Positions 1 to 9,198 of a stretch of DNA of 49,459 nucleotides are shown here, piece by piece (position 1 is the stretch's first letter; each line of letters begins with the position of its first letter). The notes below the pieces were generated by a model that worked only from the letters and a program-made list of their open reading frames with translations, searched no databases and was not told where the DNA came from. Origin of the DNA: Chthoniobacteraceae bacterium (GTDB lineage Bacteria; Verrucomicrobiota; Verrucomicrobiia; Chthoniobacterales; Chthoniobacteraceae); contig CANJZW010000031.1 in assembly GCA_947479475.1 (NCBI GenBank), positions 1 to 49,459 of the forward strand, in the 5' to 3' direction. A program made the translations under genes and the position numbers.

Positions 1-1
1 C

Positions 2-199
2 ATCGTGTTGATCCGCGGGGGCCGTGTTAAAGATTTGCCAGGCGTCCGTTATCACATTGTCCGCGGAACGCTCGATTCCCTAGGGGTATCGGACCGTCGT
101 CGCTCTCGTTCGAAGTACGGCGCCAAGCGCCCCAAGCCCGGCCAAGCGGCTGATGCGAAGGGCAAGGGCGGCAAGCCGGCCGCTAAGGGCAAGAAGTAA
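2..199 (+). CDS. rpsL: 30S ribosomal protein S12, C-terminal part
   Basis: The 5' end of the gene lies outside the window and only about 65 C-terminal residues are present. The sequence carries the S12 signature around [13 protein letters not shown], the loop close to the decoding site. S12 sits in the 30S subunit and controls decoding accuracy; streptomycin-resistance changes occur in this family. The extreme C-terminus is a Lys/Gly/Ala-rich tail ending KGKK, longer than in most S12 proteins. It is the first visible gene of a str-type operon and rpsG follows after 21 bases. The GTG at position 5 is an internal Val codon, not a start. Confidence 0.96.
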   Translation: MVLIRGGRVKDLPGVRYHIVRGTLDSLGVSDRRRSRSKYGAKRPKPGQAADAKGKGGKPAAKGKK

Positions 200-220
200 C
201 TTTTTTAGAACTTATTCACT

Positions 221-694
221 ATGTCGCGTCGTCGTCGCGTTATTCACAAGGTAGAGAAACTGGACAGCCGTTACGGCAGTCCGGTGGTGGCTCGTATGAT
301 CGCTGCTGTGATGCAGAGCGGTAAAAAGTCACTTGCTGAGCGTATTGTCTACACCGCAATTGAAAAGACTCGTCAGAATTCAGAGACGGTTGATCCGCTC
401 GAAGTTTTGAACAAGGCTGTGGACAACGTTCGTCCCCGTCTCGAAGTTAAGAGCCGCCGCGTTGGTGGTGCAACCTATCAGGTTCCAATGGAAGTGGCTC
501 CTGCTCGTGCTTTGGCTTTGGCTATGCGCTGGTTGGTTGGTTACGCCAAGTCCCGCAAGGCGACTGGGTTGGCAAACGCTCTCGCCAACGAACTGCGTGA
601 TGCCGCAAACGGGCAGGGGAACGCGATCAAGAAGCGCGACGACACCCACAAGATGGCCCAGGCGAACCGAGCCTTCGCTCATTTCCGCTTCTAG
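221..694 (+). CDS. rpsG: 30S ribosomal protein S7
   Basis: Full-length S7 of 157 residues, the usual size. The N-terminus MSRRRRVIHKVEK and the segment VGGATYQVP are typical of the family. S7 binds the 3' major domain of 16S rRNA, starts assembly of the 30S head and contacts E-site tRNA. The gene follows rpsL and precedes fusA, the classical str operon order. The ATG at 221 is the only sensible start. No strong Shine-Dalgarno sequence is visible, which is common among the ribosomal genes of this window. Confidence 0.98.
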   Translation: MSRRRRVIHKVEKLDSRYGSPVVARMIAAVMQSGKKSLAERIVYTAIEKTRQNSETVDPLEVLNKAVDNVRPRLEVKSRRVGGATYQVPMEVAPARALALAMRWLVGYAKSRKATGLANALANELRDAANGQGNAIKKRDDTHKMAQANRAFAHFRF

Positions 695-739
695 TCCACC
701 TGGACTGCAACCTTTTTCTGGCTTTTGCCTCCGACATCC

Positions 740-2887
740 GTGTCTACGAATCCAAATTCTCCAAATCGCGCGTATCCTTTAGAAAAGACGCGTAACATCG
801 GCATTGCCGCGCACATTGATGCGGGCAAAACCACACTGACAGAACGTATCTTGTTCTACACGGGCAGCATCCATCGTATGGGTGAAGTTCATGAAGGAAC
901 AACCGTTACTGACTGGATGGAACAGGAGCGCGAGCGTGGCATTACGATCACATCTGCTGCGACCACCTGCTTTTGGTTGCAGATCGAACAGCCTGAGATC
1001 GTGAAGCTATATCCCGGCCAGAAGATGCGGGTTAACATCATCGATACTCCCGGTCACGTCGATTTCACTGCGGAGGTCGAGCGTTCGCTGCGCGTGTTGG
1101 ATGGCGCGATTGCCGTCTTCGACGCCGTTGCAGGTGTGCAGCCTCAGTCGGAAACAGTCTGGCGCCAGGCTACAAAGTACAACGTCCCTCGTATCGCTTT
1201 CATCAACAAGATGGATCGCGTGGGTGCTGACTTTAATGCGGCTATCGATTCCATGCGGAAGAAACTCGCTGCTAATGCGTGGCCGGTTTTGATTCCCATC
1301 GGTGCTGAAGATTATCTTAAGGGCCAGTTGGACGTTGTTAACAACAAGGCTGTTATTTATGCTGACCACGATCAGCACGGTTCAACCTACACCATTACAG
1401 ACGTACCTGCTGAACTTCAGGGTGTTGTTGATACGGCCTACGCTAACCTTGTTGAGCAGATCGCGAATCTGGATGACGAGATTGGAGCTCTCTTCCTGGA
1501 AGAGAAGCCGGTCACGCCAGCTCAACTGAAGGCTGGCATCCGCCGCCAGACGATTGCAAACAAGTTTTGCCCGGTTGTAGGTGGTTCCGCTTTTAAGAAC
1601 AAAGGTGTTCAGTACCTCGTCGATACGGTCATCGATTATCTTCCGAGCCCCCTGGATATTCCTCCAGCTGACGGAATTGATCCTGACACCTTGGCGCCGA
1701 TGGCAGTGGCAACCGATGATGCCGGAAAGTTCTGTTCTCTGGCATTCAAGCTCTGGAGCGATCCTTTTGTCGGCAAACTTGTTTTCTTCCGCGTTTATTC
1801 CGGGAAGTTGAGCAAGGGCGACACGGTTTACAATCCTCGCACGAACAAGCGCGAGCGCATCAGCCGGATTATTCAGATTCAGGCGGACAAGCGCGAGGAC
1901 GTGGACACTGTTTATTCGGGTGATATCGCGGCGATTGTTGGGATCAAGAACATCACAACAGGGGATACCCTGTGCGATGAAGATCACGCGATCCTTCTAG
2001 AACCGCCCTCCTTTCCTGACCCCGTTATCTCGATGTCAATCGAGCCCAAGACGAAGCAGGACCAAGAAAAAATGTCCGTTGCTCTTTCCCGGTTGGCTGA
2101 AGAAGATCCAACTTTCCGAGTCTTCACGAACGAAGACACGGGGCAGACAATTATCGCCGGAATGGGTGAGCTTCACCTCGAAATCATCCGCGACCGCTTG
2201 TTGCGTGAGTTTAAGGTAGAAGCCAATTCCGGCAAGCCTCAGATCGCATACCGTGAGACGATCACGGTAGCGGCTAAGGGAGATGGTAAGTTGGTGAAGC
2301 AGTCCGGTGGCCGTGGCCAGTACGGGCATGTGGTTGTCAACGTGCAGCCCAATGAGCGCGGAAAGGGTCTGACAATTGAGAACAAGGTTGTTGGGGGCAC
2401 TATTCCGAAGGATTATATTCCCGCTTGTAAGAAGGGGATCGAAGAAGCCGTTCTGAATGGGGTGGTCGGTGGTTACCCGGTGATCGATATCAACGTCGAT
2501 ATCATTGACGGCAGCTACCATGAAGTCGATTCAAACGAAATGGCGTTCAAAATGGCTGCGATTTTTGCAGTTAAAGACGGCATGAAGAAGGCGAAGCCAA
2601 TCATGCTCGAACCAATCATGCGTGTTGAAAACTCGACTCCTGAGGAGTTCCAAGGCGACATCATGGGTGATCTTAACCGCCGGCGTGGCCGGATTAGTCA
2701 GATCGAACACAAAGCGGGCCTTTCCATTGTCACGGCAGAAGTGCCGTTGGCGGAAATGTTCGGATACTCTACGGCAATTCGTTCCCTCTCAAAGGGGCGT
2801 TCCAGTTACTCGATGGAGCCTTCACACTTCGAGCAGGTTCCCGAACAGGTTAAGGCTGCAGTTCTGGATCAGAAAGCCAAGCAGTAG
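740..2887 (+). CDS. fusA: Elongation factor G
   Basis: Translational GTPase that drives translocation of tRNA and mRNA on the ribosome and helps ribosome recycling. With the GTG start chosen here it has 715 residues. The G1 loop AHIDAGKT is at about 24-31, the switch region RERGITI near 64-70, DTPGH at 102-106 and NKMD at 156-159. Domains II to V follow and the protein is complete. The segment between switch I and DTPGH is a few residues longer than in E. coli EF-G. A TTG at 725 would add five residues; GTG 740 gives MSTNPN and a more usual N-terminus. The gene lies 45 bases after rpsG. Confidence 0.97.
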   Translation: MSTNPNSPNRAYPLEKTRNIGIAAHIDAGKTTLTERILFYTGSIHRMGEVHEGTTVTDWMEQERERGITITSAATTCFWLQIEQPEIVKLYPGQKMRVNIIDTPGHVDFTAEVERSLRVLDGAIAVFDAVAGVQPQSETVWRQATKYNVPRIAFINKMDRVGADFNAAIDSMRKKLAANAWPVLIPIGAEDYLKGQLDVVNNKAVIYADHDQHGSTYTITDVPAELQGVVDTAYANLVEQIANLDDEIGALFLEEKPVTPAQLKAGIRRQTIANKFCPVVGGSAFKNKGVQYLVDTVIDYLPSPLDIPPADGIDPDTLAPMAVATDDAGKFCSLAFKLWSDPFVGKLVFFRVYSGKLSKGDTVYNPRTNKRERISRIIQIQADKREDVDTVYSGDIAAIVGIKNITTGDTLCDEDHAILLEPPSFPDPVISMSIEPKTKQDQEKMSVALSRLAEEDPTFRVFTNEDTGQTIIAGMGELHLEIIRDRLLREFKVEANSGKPQIAYRETITVAAKGDGKLVKQSGGRGQYGHVVVNVQPNERGKGLTIENKVVGGTIPKDYIPACKKGIEEAVLNGVVGGYPVIDINVDIIDGSYHEVDSNEMAFKMAAIFAVKDGMKKAKPIMLEPIMRVENSTPEEFQGDIMGDLNRRRGRISQIEHKAGLSIVTAEVPLAEMFGYSTAIRSLSKGRSSYSMEPSHFEQVPEQVKAAVLDQKAKQ

Positions 2888-2918
2888 AAACTAGGCACTA
2901 GGCAAAACCAAAAGAATT

Positions 2919-3227
2919 ATGAACGGACAACGCATCCGCATCCGCCTCAAGTCCTTCGATTATCGCATGCTAGATCAGTCTGCAGGCGAAATTGTCGAAA
3001 CCGCCAAGCGCACAGGCGCTAAGGTTTCAGGGCCCATCCCTCTTCCCACCAGGATCGAGAAGTTCACAGTGAACCGCTCTCCTCACGTGGACAAAAAGTC
3101 CATGGATCAGTTTGAAATCCGCACCCACAAACGGTTGTTGGATATTATCGAGCCCACTGCAAAGACCGTGGACGAGCTCAAGAAGCTCAACCTTCCGGCT
3201 GGCGTGGATATCACTATCAAGATCTGA
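2919..3227 (+). CDS. rpsJ: 30S ribosomal protein S10
   Basis: S10 of 102 residues, normal length. It begins [16 protein letters not shown] and carries the family segment GPIPLPT. S10 is part of the 30S head; in other bacteria it is also the NusE subunit of antitermination complexes. It opens the S10 operon, 31 bases after fusA, with no terminator seen between them. The str and S10 operons may therefore be transcribed together here (inference). Confidence 0.98.
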   Translation: MNGQRIRIRLKSFDYRMLDQSAGEIVETAKRTGAKVSGPIPLPTRIEKFTVNRSPHVDKKSMDQFEIRTHKRLLDIIEPTAKTVDELKKLNLPAGVDITIKI

Positions 3228-3253
3228 GCAGGCAGCAAACTTAAGTAGCTCAC

Positions 3254-3895
3254 ATGAAGATTGGACTTTTAGGAAAGAAACTTGGAATGACACGCGTATA
3301 TGACGCGTCTGGCCGCTCGACACCGGTGACGGTGATTGAGGCGGGCGGGAACGTCGTTGTGCAGACCAAGACGGTTGAAAAGGAAGGCTACGCAGCCATC
3401 CAAGTTGGGTATGACGATCAAAAGCCACAGCGTCTCTCGAAGCCGGCCCTTGGCCACTTCAAGAAGGGCGATGCGGCTCCCAAGAAAATCATTAAAGAGT
3501 TCCGTTCGAAAGGGGACGGCTCTGAGTTTGAAGGCGTCAGCCTCGCGGTCACTCAGTTTGAGGTCGGCGATATTGTCGATGTGATCGGCAAGTCAAAGGG
3601 CAAAGGTTTCCAAGGTGTAGTGCGCAAGCACAATGCTGCGGGTCAACCCCAGACACACGGGTCTATGATGCATCGCCGTGTTGGTGCAATCGGGATGCGC
3701 TCAACTCCAGGGCGCATCTGGAAAAATGCCTCGATGCCCGGTCACATGGGCGACAAGCGGACCACCGTACAGAACCTTCGGGTTGTGCAGGTGCGCTCCG
3801 AGGACAATGTAATTCTGGTCGCGGGCGCAGTTCCCGGGCCCACGGGCAGCTACGTTGTGGTTCGCCCGGCAATCAAGGCACAGCCGGCTAAGTAA
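3254..3895 (+). CDS. rplC: 50S ribosomal protein L3
   Basis: L3 of 213 residues, starting [16 protein letters not shown]. It holds the conserved core around [11 protein letters not shown] and the segment [12 protein letters not shown], which reaches towards the peptidyl transferase centre. L3 binds 23S rRNA early in 50S assembly. The gene follows rpsJ by 26 bases and its stop codon is only 4 bases before rplD, as expected for the S10 operon. Confidence 0.98.
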   Translation: MKIGLLGKKLGMTRVYDASGRSTPVTVIEAGGNVVVQTKTVEKEGYAAIQVGYDDQKPQRLSKPALGHFKKGDAAPKKIIKEFRSKGDGSEFEGVSLAVTQFEVGDIVDVIGKSKGKGFQGVVRKHNAAGQPQTHGSMMHRRVGAIGMRSTPGRIWKNASMPGHMGDKRTTVQNLRVVQVRSEDNVILVAGAVPGPTGSYVVVRPAIKAQPAK

Positions 3896-3899
3896 TACC

Positions 3900-4511
3900 A
3901 TGAGTGCATCTATTCTATCCATTGACGCTGCAAAAGCGGCAGGCATACCCGTCGTCGAGAACGGTCGCTACACTCAGGCTCTGCATGACGTTGTCGTCGC
4001 TTATCGCGCGGCTCGCCGTAGCGGTTCCGCAAACACCAAAACGAAGGCGGAAGTGAATCTGTCGGGTGCGAAGCCCTGGCGTCAGAAGGGTACGGGCCGC
4101 GCTCGTGCCGGTTACAAGTCTTCTCCTGTTTGGGTTGGAGGTGGTGTCGTCTTCGGTCCGAAGCCCCGTTCTTACCGGAAAAACATCTCGAAGACCGTGA
4201 AGCGTGCTGCGCTAAAGAAAGCTTTTTCTGAGCGCCTCCGTCAGGGTTCAGTTCTTTCTGTGCCGAATGTGGAGGTCTCTCAGCCGAAGACCAAGGATTT
4301 TGTGGCGCTTCTCACCGGACTTTCCGGGACGGTGAGCGTCCTGATCGTCTCTCATTCGTTCACGGAAGTAACGTATCTCGCAGCCCGCAATGTTCCTTGG
4401 GCTCATTTGGTTCGTTCCTCAGACGTGAACGCCGAGGATCTTCTTCGTTTCAAAAAAGTCATTGTGACCCCCTCCGCTCTCGAGGAGATTGCAAAGCGCA
4501 TCAACACCTAG
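3900..4511 (+). CDS. rplD: 50S ribosomal protein L4
   Basis: L4 of 203 residues. The ATG at 3900 gives MSASILSID; an upstream in-frame ATG at 3855 lies inside rplC and would add a non-conserved leader, so it is not used. The segment KPWRQKGTGRARAG is the conserved L4 loop that lines the nascent peptide exit tunnel. In Enterobacteria L4 represses its own operon, but no such leader can be judged here. The gene is 4 bases after rplC and 5 bases before rplW. Confidence 0.97.
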   Translation: MSASILSIDAAKAAGIPVVENGRYTQALHDVVVAYRAARRSGSANTKTKAEVNLSGAKPWRQKGTGRARAGYKSSPVWVGGGVVFGPKPRSYRKNISKTVKRAALKKAFSERLRQGSVLSVPNVEVSQPKTKDFVALLTGLSGTVSVLIVSHSFTEVTYLAARNVPWAHLVRSSDVNAEDLLRFKKVIVTPSALEEIAKRINT

Positions 4512-4516
4512 TCGAT

Positions 4517-4801
4517 ATGAATCTTTCGACCCAGATTATTCGCAACGTCCGTTTTACGGAGAAGACATCTCTTCTCACGGACAATCTAAACAAGTATACG
4601 TTTGAGGTTGCTCCCCATGCCAACAAGATCGAGATCCGCAAGGCGATCGAGGAGTTGTTTGGTAAAAAGGTGGTCTCAGTCAATACTTCCCACCATCACG
4701 GCAAGGCCCGCCGCAAGCGCACTGCCGCGGCAGGTCGCACTTCTGATTGGAAGAAGGCTGTCGTAACAATTGCAGCTGGCGAGAAGCTCGAGCTGGCTTA
4801 G
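4517..4801 (+). CDS. rplW: 50S ribosomal protein L23
   Basis: L23 of 94 residues from the ATG at 4517 ([11 protein letters not shown]). The frame is open upstream, but that part overlaps rplD and is not L23-like. Family features are TEKTSLL near the start and [19 protein letters not shown] in the middle. L23 sits at the tunnel exit and is the docking site for trigger factor and SRP. It lies between rplD and rplB in standard S10-operon order. Confidence 0.97.
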   Translation: MNLSTQIIRNVRFTEKTSLLTDNLNKYTFEVAPHANKIEIRKAIEELFGKKVVSVNTSHHHGKARRKRTAAAGRTSDWKKAVVTIAAGEKLELA

Positions 4802-4820
4802 TTCAACAAGGAAGATTGCT

Positions 4821-5663
4821 ATGGCACTCAAAACTTTCCGTCCCTTCACTCCGGCAAACCGTTTCAAGGCACTGCCTGCGTTTGACGAGATCACAACATC
4901 CAAGCCCCAAAAAAGCCTTCTGGTCACCCGGAAGAAGTCAGGCGGCCGTAATAACAACGGGCGCATTACTTGCCGCCATATAGGCGGTGGTAACAAGCAG
5001 CGTTATCGGCTTGTTGACTTCAAGCGGAAGAAGAGGGGAATCATAGCGGATGTCATTTCAATCGAGTACGATCCCCTGCGTTCAGCTCGCATTGCTTTGC
5101 TTCAGTACGCCGACGGCGAGCGAGCTTACATTCTGGCTCCGGTCGGTTTGACCGTTGGAATGAAAGTTTCCGCAGGTCCTGATGCTGAACCTAAAGTTGG
5201 CAATTCCATGCCATTGAGCAAGCTGCCCTTAGGCTCTTCCGTTCATTGTGTGGAGTTGGTTCCGGGCAAGGGTGGGCAGTTGGCACGAAGCGCTGGTCAG
5301 CTTGTTGTTCTTTCCAACCGCGAGGGTGGTTATGCACTTTTGAAGCTTCCTTCCGGGGAAATTCGGAGAGTCCACGAAAGTTGCTACGCGACCTTTGGTC
5401 AGGTAGGCAATGTAGACCACATGAATGTTTCAAGCGGGAAGGCTGGCCGCAGTCGCTGGCAGGGGATTCGCCCCACAGTTCGTGGGATGGTGATGAACCC
5501 TGTCGACCATCCAAATGGTGGTGGTCAGGGCAAGTCCAAGGGTGGCGGCGGTCGCCAGCACCTTTGTTCACCGTGGGGACAGCTTGCAAAGGGTTTCAAG
5601 ACCCGTCGGAAGCACAACACCAGCGACCGTTTCATCGTTGAGCGCAGGAAGGCTCGTAAGTAA
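4821..5663 (+). CDS. rplB: 50S ribosomal protein L2
   Basis: L2 of 280 residues from the ATG at 4821 ([14 protein letters not shown]). It has the conserved RNA-binding segments [13 protein letters not shown] and [15 protein letters not shown], the latter containing the His needed near the peptidyl transferase centre. L2 helps subunit association. A GGAAGA-like stretch lies about 6 bases before the start. Length and order are normal for the S10 operon. Confidence 0.98.
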   Translation: MALKTFRPFTPANRFKALPAFDEITTSKPQKSLLVTRKKSGGRNNNGRITCRHIGGGNKQRYRLVDFKRKKRGIIADVISIEYDPLRSARIALLQYADGERAYILAPVGLTVGMKVSAGPDAEPKVGNSMPLSKLPLGSSVHCVELVPGKGGQLARSAGQLVVLSNREGGYALLKLPSGEIRRVHESCYATFGQVGNVDHMNVSSGKAGRSRWQGIRPTVRGMVMNPVDHPNGGGQGKSKGGGGRQHLCSPWGQLAKGFKTRRKHNTSDRFIVERRKARK

Positions 5664-5681
5664 TTCAATTCTAGAATCCGT

Positions 5682-5960
5682 ATGGGCAGATCACTCAAAA
5701 AAGGTCCTTTCGTCGAGATGCACCTCTTCGAAAAGATCGACAAGCTGAACGACTCGGGAAACAAGCGGCCGATCAAGACCTGGTCACGCCGTTCAACGAT
5801 TACCCCTGAGTTTGTTGGGCATACTTTCCTCGTTCACAACGGGAAAATTTTCAACTCTGTGTTCGTCACAGAAAATATGGTTGGCCACAAGCTTGGTGAG
5901 TTCTCACCGACTCGTGTGTTCAAGAAACACGGATCGCACACCGCGAAGGTGGCGAAGTAG
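5682..5960 (+). CDS. rpsS: 30S ribosomal protein S19
   Basis: S19 of 92 residues, starting [15 protein letters not shown], with the conserved [11 protein letters not shown] near the C-terminus. S19 forms a complex with S13 in the 30S head and contacts the A-site tRNA. In nearly all bacteria rplV follows directly; here a 168-residue non-ribosomal gene lies between them (see 5993-6499). Confidence 0.98.
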   Translation: MGRSLKKGPFVEMHLFEKIDKLNDSGNKRPIKTWSRRSTITPEFVGHTFLVHNGKIFNSVFVTENMVGHKLGEFSPTRVFKKHGSHTAKVAK

Positions 5961-5992
5961 CATTAGCTGTTCCTTTGCTTAAAGAAGACTCC

Positions 5993-6499
5993 ATGTTCGT
6001 CCCTCGTCGTTTCCTATCTTCGGCCTTCGTGCCGCTCCTAGTCGGAGCTGGTTTGGCGGCCCTTGATACTGTACACGCAGAGGGCTTAGGTTCTCCTGAT
6101 TCTTCCGAGGGGCGTGCCGCTGCTGTTGTTGGCACAGGGGAGTCTTCTGTTCTTACGCTGATCCGCGAGCTGACCGTTTGGAAAGAGCGCGCGATCCGCG
6201 CCGAGGCTCTTTTATCCCGCGCTGGAGTTTCTGGCTCTGAAGGTGAACCTTCAGTCCCGAGCACAAACGTGGGCTCCGCTGCAAGTGTCGTAGGTTCCTT
6301 AGAAGCAGAGCGCATGTTGATTCTGTCCCTTGGTAGTAATCGAGGGGCACTACAGGGCGCACTAGTCTCTATAGGACGCGGAGTAGTCGCAAAAATTGTT
6401 GAGTCGCGAGAAACGGTTTCCGCGGCGCTTGTTGATAATTCTTACAAGGGAAGGCTGGCCACGTTGGAGGGATTGCCCGTACAGTTGGCAGTTCGCTAA
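5993..6499 (+). CDS. Small exported MreC-like protein inside the S10 operon
   Basis: A 168-residue protein of unproven function, encoded between rpsS and rplV. Residues 1-29 look like a signal peptide or membrane anchor: RR at 5-6, then a hydrophobic stretch, then a VHA site at 27-29. Residues 52-77 form a short helical, possibly coiled-coil stretch. Residues 105-168 resemble the beta domain of the cell-shape protein MreC: a strand, then GSNRG, a second Gly turn, GVVAKI, a Ser/Ala strand, and LVDN. MreC is usually about 280 residues with two beta subdomains, so this would be a short version with one. ATG 5993 is preceded by AAAGAAGA; a TTG at 5975 is an alternative. Same strand and spacing as the ribosomal genes, so it is probably co-transcribed. 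The family assignment rests on pattern recognition only. Confidence 0.7.
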   Translation: MFVPRRFLSSAFVPLLVGAGLAALDTVHAEGLGSPDSSEGRAAAVVGTGESSVLTLIRELTVWKERAIRAEALLSRAGVSGSEGEPSVPSTNVGSAASVVGSLEAERMLILSLGSNRGALQGALVSIGRGVVAKIVESRETVSAALVDNSYKGRLATLEGLPVQLAVR

Positions 6500-6538
6500 T
6501 CCCAGTTTTCCGAGAAGCATAGTTACCATTATATACAC

Positions 6539-6877
6539 ATGGAGATTCGTTCCATCTACAAGGGAGCCCGCCTCTCAGCATTCAAGTGCCGCGAAGTGAC
6601 CCGCGAAATTCAAGGTTTGAGCGTTTCGAGCGCGTTAGACTTGCTGGCGCATACGTCACGCAAAGCCGCCCGTCTTGTTGAGAAGACTCTCAAGAGCGCG
6701 ATCGCTAACGCCGAGAACAACAACAACCTTCGCGCCGACAAGTTGGTTGTGAAGGAGGCCGTAGTCGGAGAGGGACCAACGTTAAAGCGTTTCCAGCCCA
6801 AAGCCCGCGGAAGCGCAGGTCCGATCCGCAAGCGGACAAGCCACATCCGGATCATTCTCATTGAAAAGCAGGCTTAA
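6539..6877 (+). CDS. rplV: 50S ribosomal protein L22
   Basis: L22 of 112 residues. The C-terminal hairpin around RGSAGPIRKRTSHIRI is the part that reaches into the peptide exit tunnel and contacts macrolide-binding regions in other bacteria. The helical core (KAARLVEKTLKSAIANAENN) is typical. The gene is separated from rpsS by the MreC-like gene and from rpsC by 28 bases. Confidence 0.97.
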   Translation: MEIRSIYKGARLSAFKCREVTREIQGLSVSSALDLLAHTSRKAARLVEKTLKSAIANAENNNNLRADKLVVKEAVVGEGPTLKRFQPKARGSAGPIRKRTSHIRIILIEKQA

Positions 6878-6905
6878 GCACCGCTAGTTTTTAATTTCTT
6901 AATTT

Positions 6906-7622
6906 ATGGGCCAGAAAGTAAACCCAATTGGATATCGTCTCGCGGTTAACCGCGACTGGCGCTCTCGCTGGTACGCCTCCCCGCAGGATTTCCCAGCATT
7001 CCTACATGGCGACATTGCGATCCGTCGTTACGTGAAGGACAAACTCCGCCAGGCCGCTGTTTCACGCGTCGGGATCGAGCGCGCTTGGAATAGCATCCGC
7101 GTCACGATCATCACGGCCCGTCCGGGTGTTGTGATCGGCCGTAAGGGATCGGAAATTGAGCGTATGACCGATGATATCGGGCGTATGAGCGGCGGGAAGT
7201 CTGTAAAGATTGATATTCAGGAGATCAAGACTCCCGAACTAGACGCTCAGCTTGTTGCTGAAAACGTTGCACTTCAGTTGGAACGCCGTATTTCTTTTCG
7301 TCGTGCGATGAAGAAGACGATTCAGTCCAGCATGGATTTCGGTGCGATTGGAATTAAGATCCGTTGCGCAGGCCGTCTCGGCGGTGCAGAAATTTCCCGT
7401 TCTGAGAGTTTCCGTGAGGGGAAGATTCCGCTTCATACACTTCGGGCGCCGATTGATTACGGTTTTTTTGAAGCCCATACGATGTACGGGATTATCGGAG
7501 TGAAGGTATGGCTTTGGAAGCCAGCGGATGCTCCTCAGGTGCAGCGTCCCGAACGTCATGAGAGAGGGGACCGCCCTGATCGGGGGGACCGCCAGTCACA
7601 CGCTCCTCAGGCCGCCCATTAA
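6906..7622 (+). CDS. rpsC: 30S ribosomal protein S3
   Basis: S3 of 238 residues, beginning MGQKVNPIGYRLAVNRDW. The KH domain holds the loop VVIGRKGSEIE near residue 78, and the C-terminal domain has GRLGGAEISRSE. S3 lines the mRNA entry channel and has helicase activity with S4 and S5. The last 25 or so residues are an Arg/Asp/His-rich tail (RGDRPDRGDRQSH), an extension beyond the usual core. The next gene, rplP, starts 21 bases later. Confidence 0.98.
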   Translation: MGQKVNPIGYRLAVNRDWRSRWYASPQDFPAFLHGDIAIRRYVKDKLRQAAVSRVGIERAWNSIRVTIITARPGVVIGRKGSEIERMTDDIGRMSGGKSVKIDIQEIKTPELDAQLVAENVALQLERRISFRRAMKKTIQSSMDFGAIGIKIRCAGRLGGAEISRSESFREGKIPLHTLRAPIDYGFFEAHTMYGIIGVKVWLWKPADAPQVQRPERHERGDRPDRGDRQSHAPQAAH

Positions 7623-7643
7623 TTTTAACTTAGGAGGATTTTT

Positions 7644-8069
7644 ATGCCTTTGATGCCGAAAAGAGTGAAGTATCGCAAAACCCACCGCGGAAGCCGCGCT
7701 GGTAATGCAACTCGCGCTATAAAGATTGATTTTGGCGCTTATGCGCTTCAGACCCTTGAGAGGGCTTGGATTACGAATACTCAGATCGAGGCTGCCCGCG
7801 TTGCTCTGACCCGTAATATGAAGCGTAAGGGGAAGCTCTGGATTCGTATGTTTCCCGATAAGTCGGTCACAGCGCGCCCCCCAGAGACCCGAATGGGTAA
7901 GGGTAAGGGTGCCCCAGAGTACTGGGTTGCGGTTGTGCGCCCTGGTAATGTTTTATTCGAGTTGGATGGTATTCCTGAGTCAGTAGCCCGCGAGTCGCTT
8001 AGGCTGGCGGCTGATAAGTTACCGATCCGGACGCGCTTTATTGTGCGTAACGCCGCCGCCGTAGTATAG
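7644..8069 (+). CDS. rplP: 50S ribosomal protein L16
   Basis: L16 of 141 residues: [16 protein letters not shown] at the start, then RIFP-like [18 protein letters not shown] and the segment [15 protein letters not shown]16 sits near the A-site and helps position tRNA. A clear ribosome-binding site, TAGGAGGA, ends about 8 bases before the ATG; this is one of the best Shine-Dalgarno sequences in the cluster. Confidence 0.98.
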   Translation: MPLMPKRVKYRKTHRGSRAGNATRAIKIDFGAYALQTLERAWITNTQIEAARVALTRNMKRKGKLWIRMFPDKSVTARPPETRMGKGKGAPEYWVAVVRPGNVLFELDGIPESVARESLRLAADKLPIRTRFIVRNAAAVV

Positions 8070-8078
8070 GAGTTTGAG

Positions 8079-8270
8079 ATGAAATTGAAGGAAATCAAAG
8101 CATTGGGCGCATCTGAATTGCGTCAGCGTGAGTCAGAGCTCCGTAAGGAATTGTTTAATCTGCGCATTCAAAAGCAGATTGGCCAGCTGGAGAATCCCGT
8201 GCGCTCACGGACGGTGCGGCGCGAGTTAGCCCGTGTGCTGACAATCGCCCAGGAGCACTCCGCTAAGTAA
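8079..8270 (+). CDS. rpmC: 50S ribosomal protein L29
   Basis: L29 of 63 residues, two helices with the conserved LFNLRIQKQIGQLENP segment. It lies at the tunnel exit next to L23. The ATG at 8079 is preceded by AGGAG about 8 bases upstream. It lies between rplP (9-base gap) and rpsQ (9-base gap), the standard order. Confidence 0.97.
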   Translation: MKLKEIKALGASELRQRESELRKELFNLRIQKQIGQLENPVRSRTVRRELARVLTIAQEHSAK

Positions 8271-8279
8271 TTAACGAAC

Positions 8280-8573
8280 ATGGAAAATTCAGCCACTCAT
8301 ACGGCAGACCACACGGAGCACGATGCCGCTCGCGGCAAACGCAAAGAGCGTGTCGGCGAAGTCGTCTCGGTCAAAAACGCCAAGACCATTATAGTCGAGA
8401 CCACGACCCGCGTGCCACATCCGCGTTTTCGAAAGATCGTCAAACAGGTGAAGCGTTTCCACGCGCACGATGAAAGTGCGACAGCGAAGCTCGGTGATAC
8501 CGTCTTGATCATGGAGTCGCGTCCAATTTCAAAGCTCAAACGCTGGCGTTTGGTGTCAGTGGTAAAGCACTAA
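8280..8573 (+). CDS. rpsQ: 30S ribosomal protein S17
   Basis: S17 of 97 residues with the OB-fold core from about residue 22: RVGEVVSVKNAKTIIVE, then HPRFRKIV, ending KLKRWRLV. The first 20 residues are a His/Asp/Glu-rich extension not found in short S17 proteins. S17 binds 16S rRNA early in assembly. Standard position between rpmC and rplN. Confidence 0.97.
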   Translation: MENSATHTADHTEHDAARGKRKERVGEVVSVKNAKTIIVETTTRVPHPRFRKIVKQVKRFHAHDESATAKLGDTVLIMESRPISKLKRWRLVSVVKH

Positions 8574-8588
8574 TAGGATCCTTTTTAT

Positions 8589-8954
8589 ATGTTGCAAATC
8601 AGATCTAGGATCGACGTCGCCGACAACACAGGGGCCAAAATGGCTAAGATGATCGGCGTCATCGGAAAGCGTACATTGGTGGCGAAAGTTGGCGATGTCA
8701 TTACCGCTCACATCCGCGAAGCCAGCACTGGTGGATCGGTGAAGAAAGGGGACGTTGTGCGTGCAGTGGTTGTGCGTACAAGACACCCTGTTCGGCGGGA
8801 AGATGGCGGATACCTCCGTTTTGATCGCAATGCGATTGTGATCATTGACAAGGACAGAAATCCGAAGGGAACGCGCATTTTCGGTCCAGTGGCTCGCGAG
8901 TTGCGCGAGAAAAATTTCATGAAGATCGTCTCCCTCGCACCGGAGGTCCTCTAG
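8589..8954 (+). CDS. rplN: 50S ribosomal protein L14
   Basis: L14 of 121 residues, beginning [17 protein letters not shown] and holding the conserved [11 protein letters not shown] and [12 protein letters not shown]14 contacts L19 and 16S rRNA in a subunit bridge and is the binding site for the silencing factor RsfS. The stop codon is 3 bases before rplX. Confidence 0.98.
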   Translation: MLQIRSRIDVADNTGAKMAKMIGVIGKRTLVAKVGDVITAHIREASTGGSVKKGDVVRAVVVRTRHPVRREDGGYLRFDRNAIVIIDKDRNPKGTRIFGPVARELREKNFMKIVSLAPEVL

Positions 8955-8957
8955 ACA

Positions 8958-9194
8958 ATGAGCAAACAAATCAAGAAAGGTGACCACGTTAAGGTCATTG
9001 CGGGGAACCATCGAGGTAAGGAGGGCAAAGTGATCGATGTCTCCTTTGAAAAACACGTGGTGATCGTTGAAGGCGTGCACATGATTAAAAAGCACGCCAA
9101 GCGTTCCCAGGCGCTTCCCCAGGGGGGCATTATTGAAAGAGAAGGGACGATTCACATCAGTAATGTGAAGTTGGTCGTGCCCGCAGCCATCTAA
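8958..9194 (+). CDS. rplX: 50S ribosomal protein L24
   Basis: L24 of 78 residues, shorter than the usual 100 or so but with the complete KOW motif (KGDHVKVIAGNHRGKEGKV) and the segment VEGVHMIKKHAK. L24 nucleates 50S assembly. It is followed by rplE after 4 bases. Confidence 0.97.
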   Translation: MSKQIKKGDHVKVIAGNHRGKEGKVIDVSFEKHVVIVEGVHMIKKHAKRSQALPQGGIIEREGTIHISNVKLVVPAAI

Positions 9195-9198
9195 TTGT

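Noticed and set aside
6505-6540. AT-rich stretch before rplV as an internal promoter
   Set aside because: A TATATA-like box lies only a few bases from the start codon and no -35 box fits; transcription from upstream is the simpler explanation.
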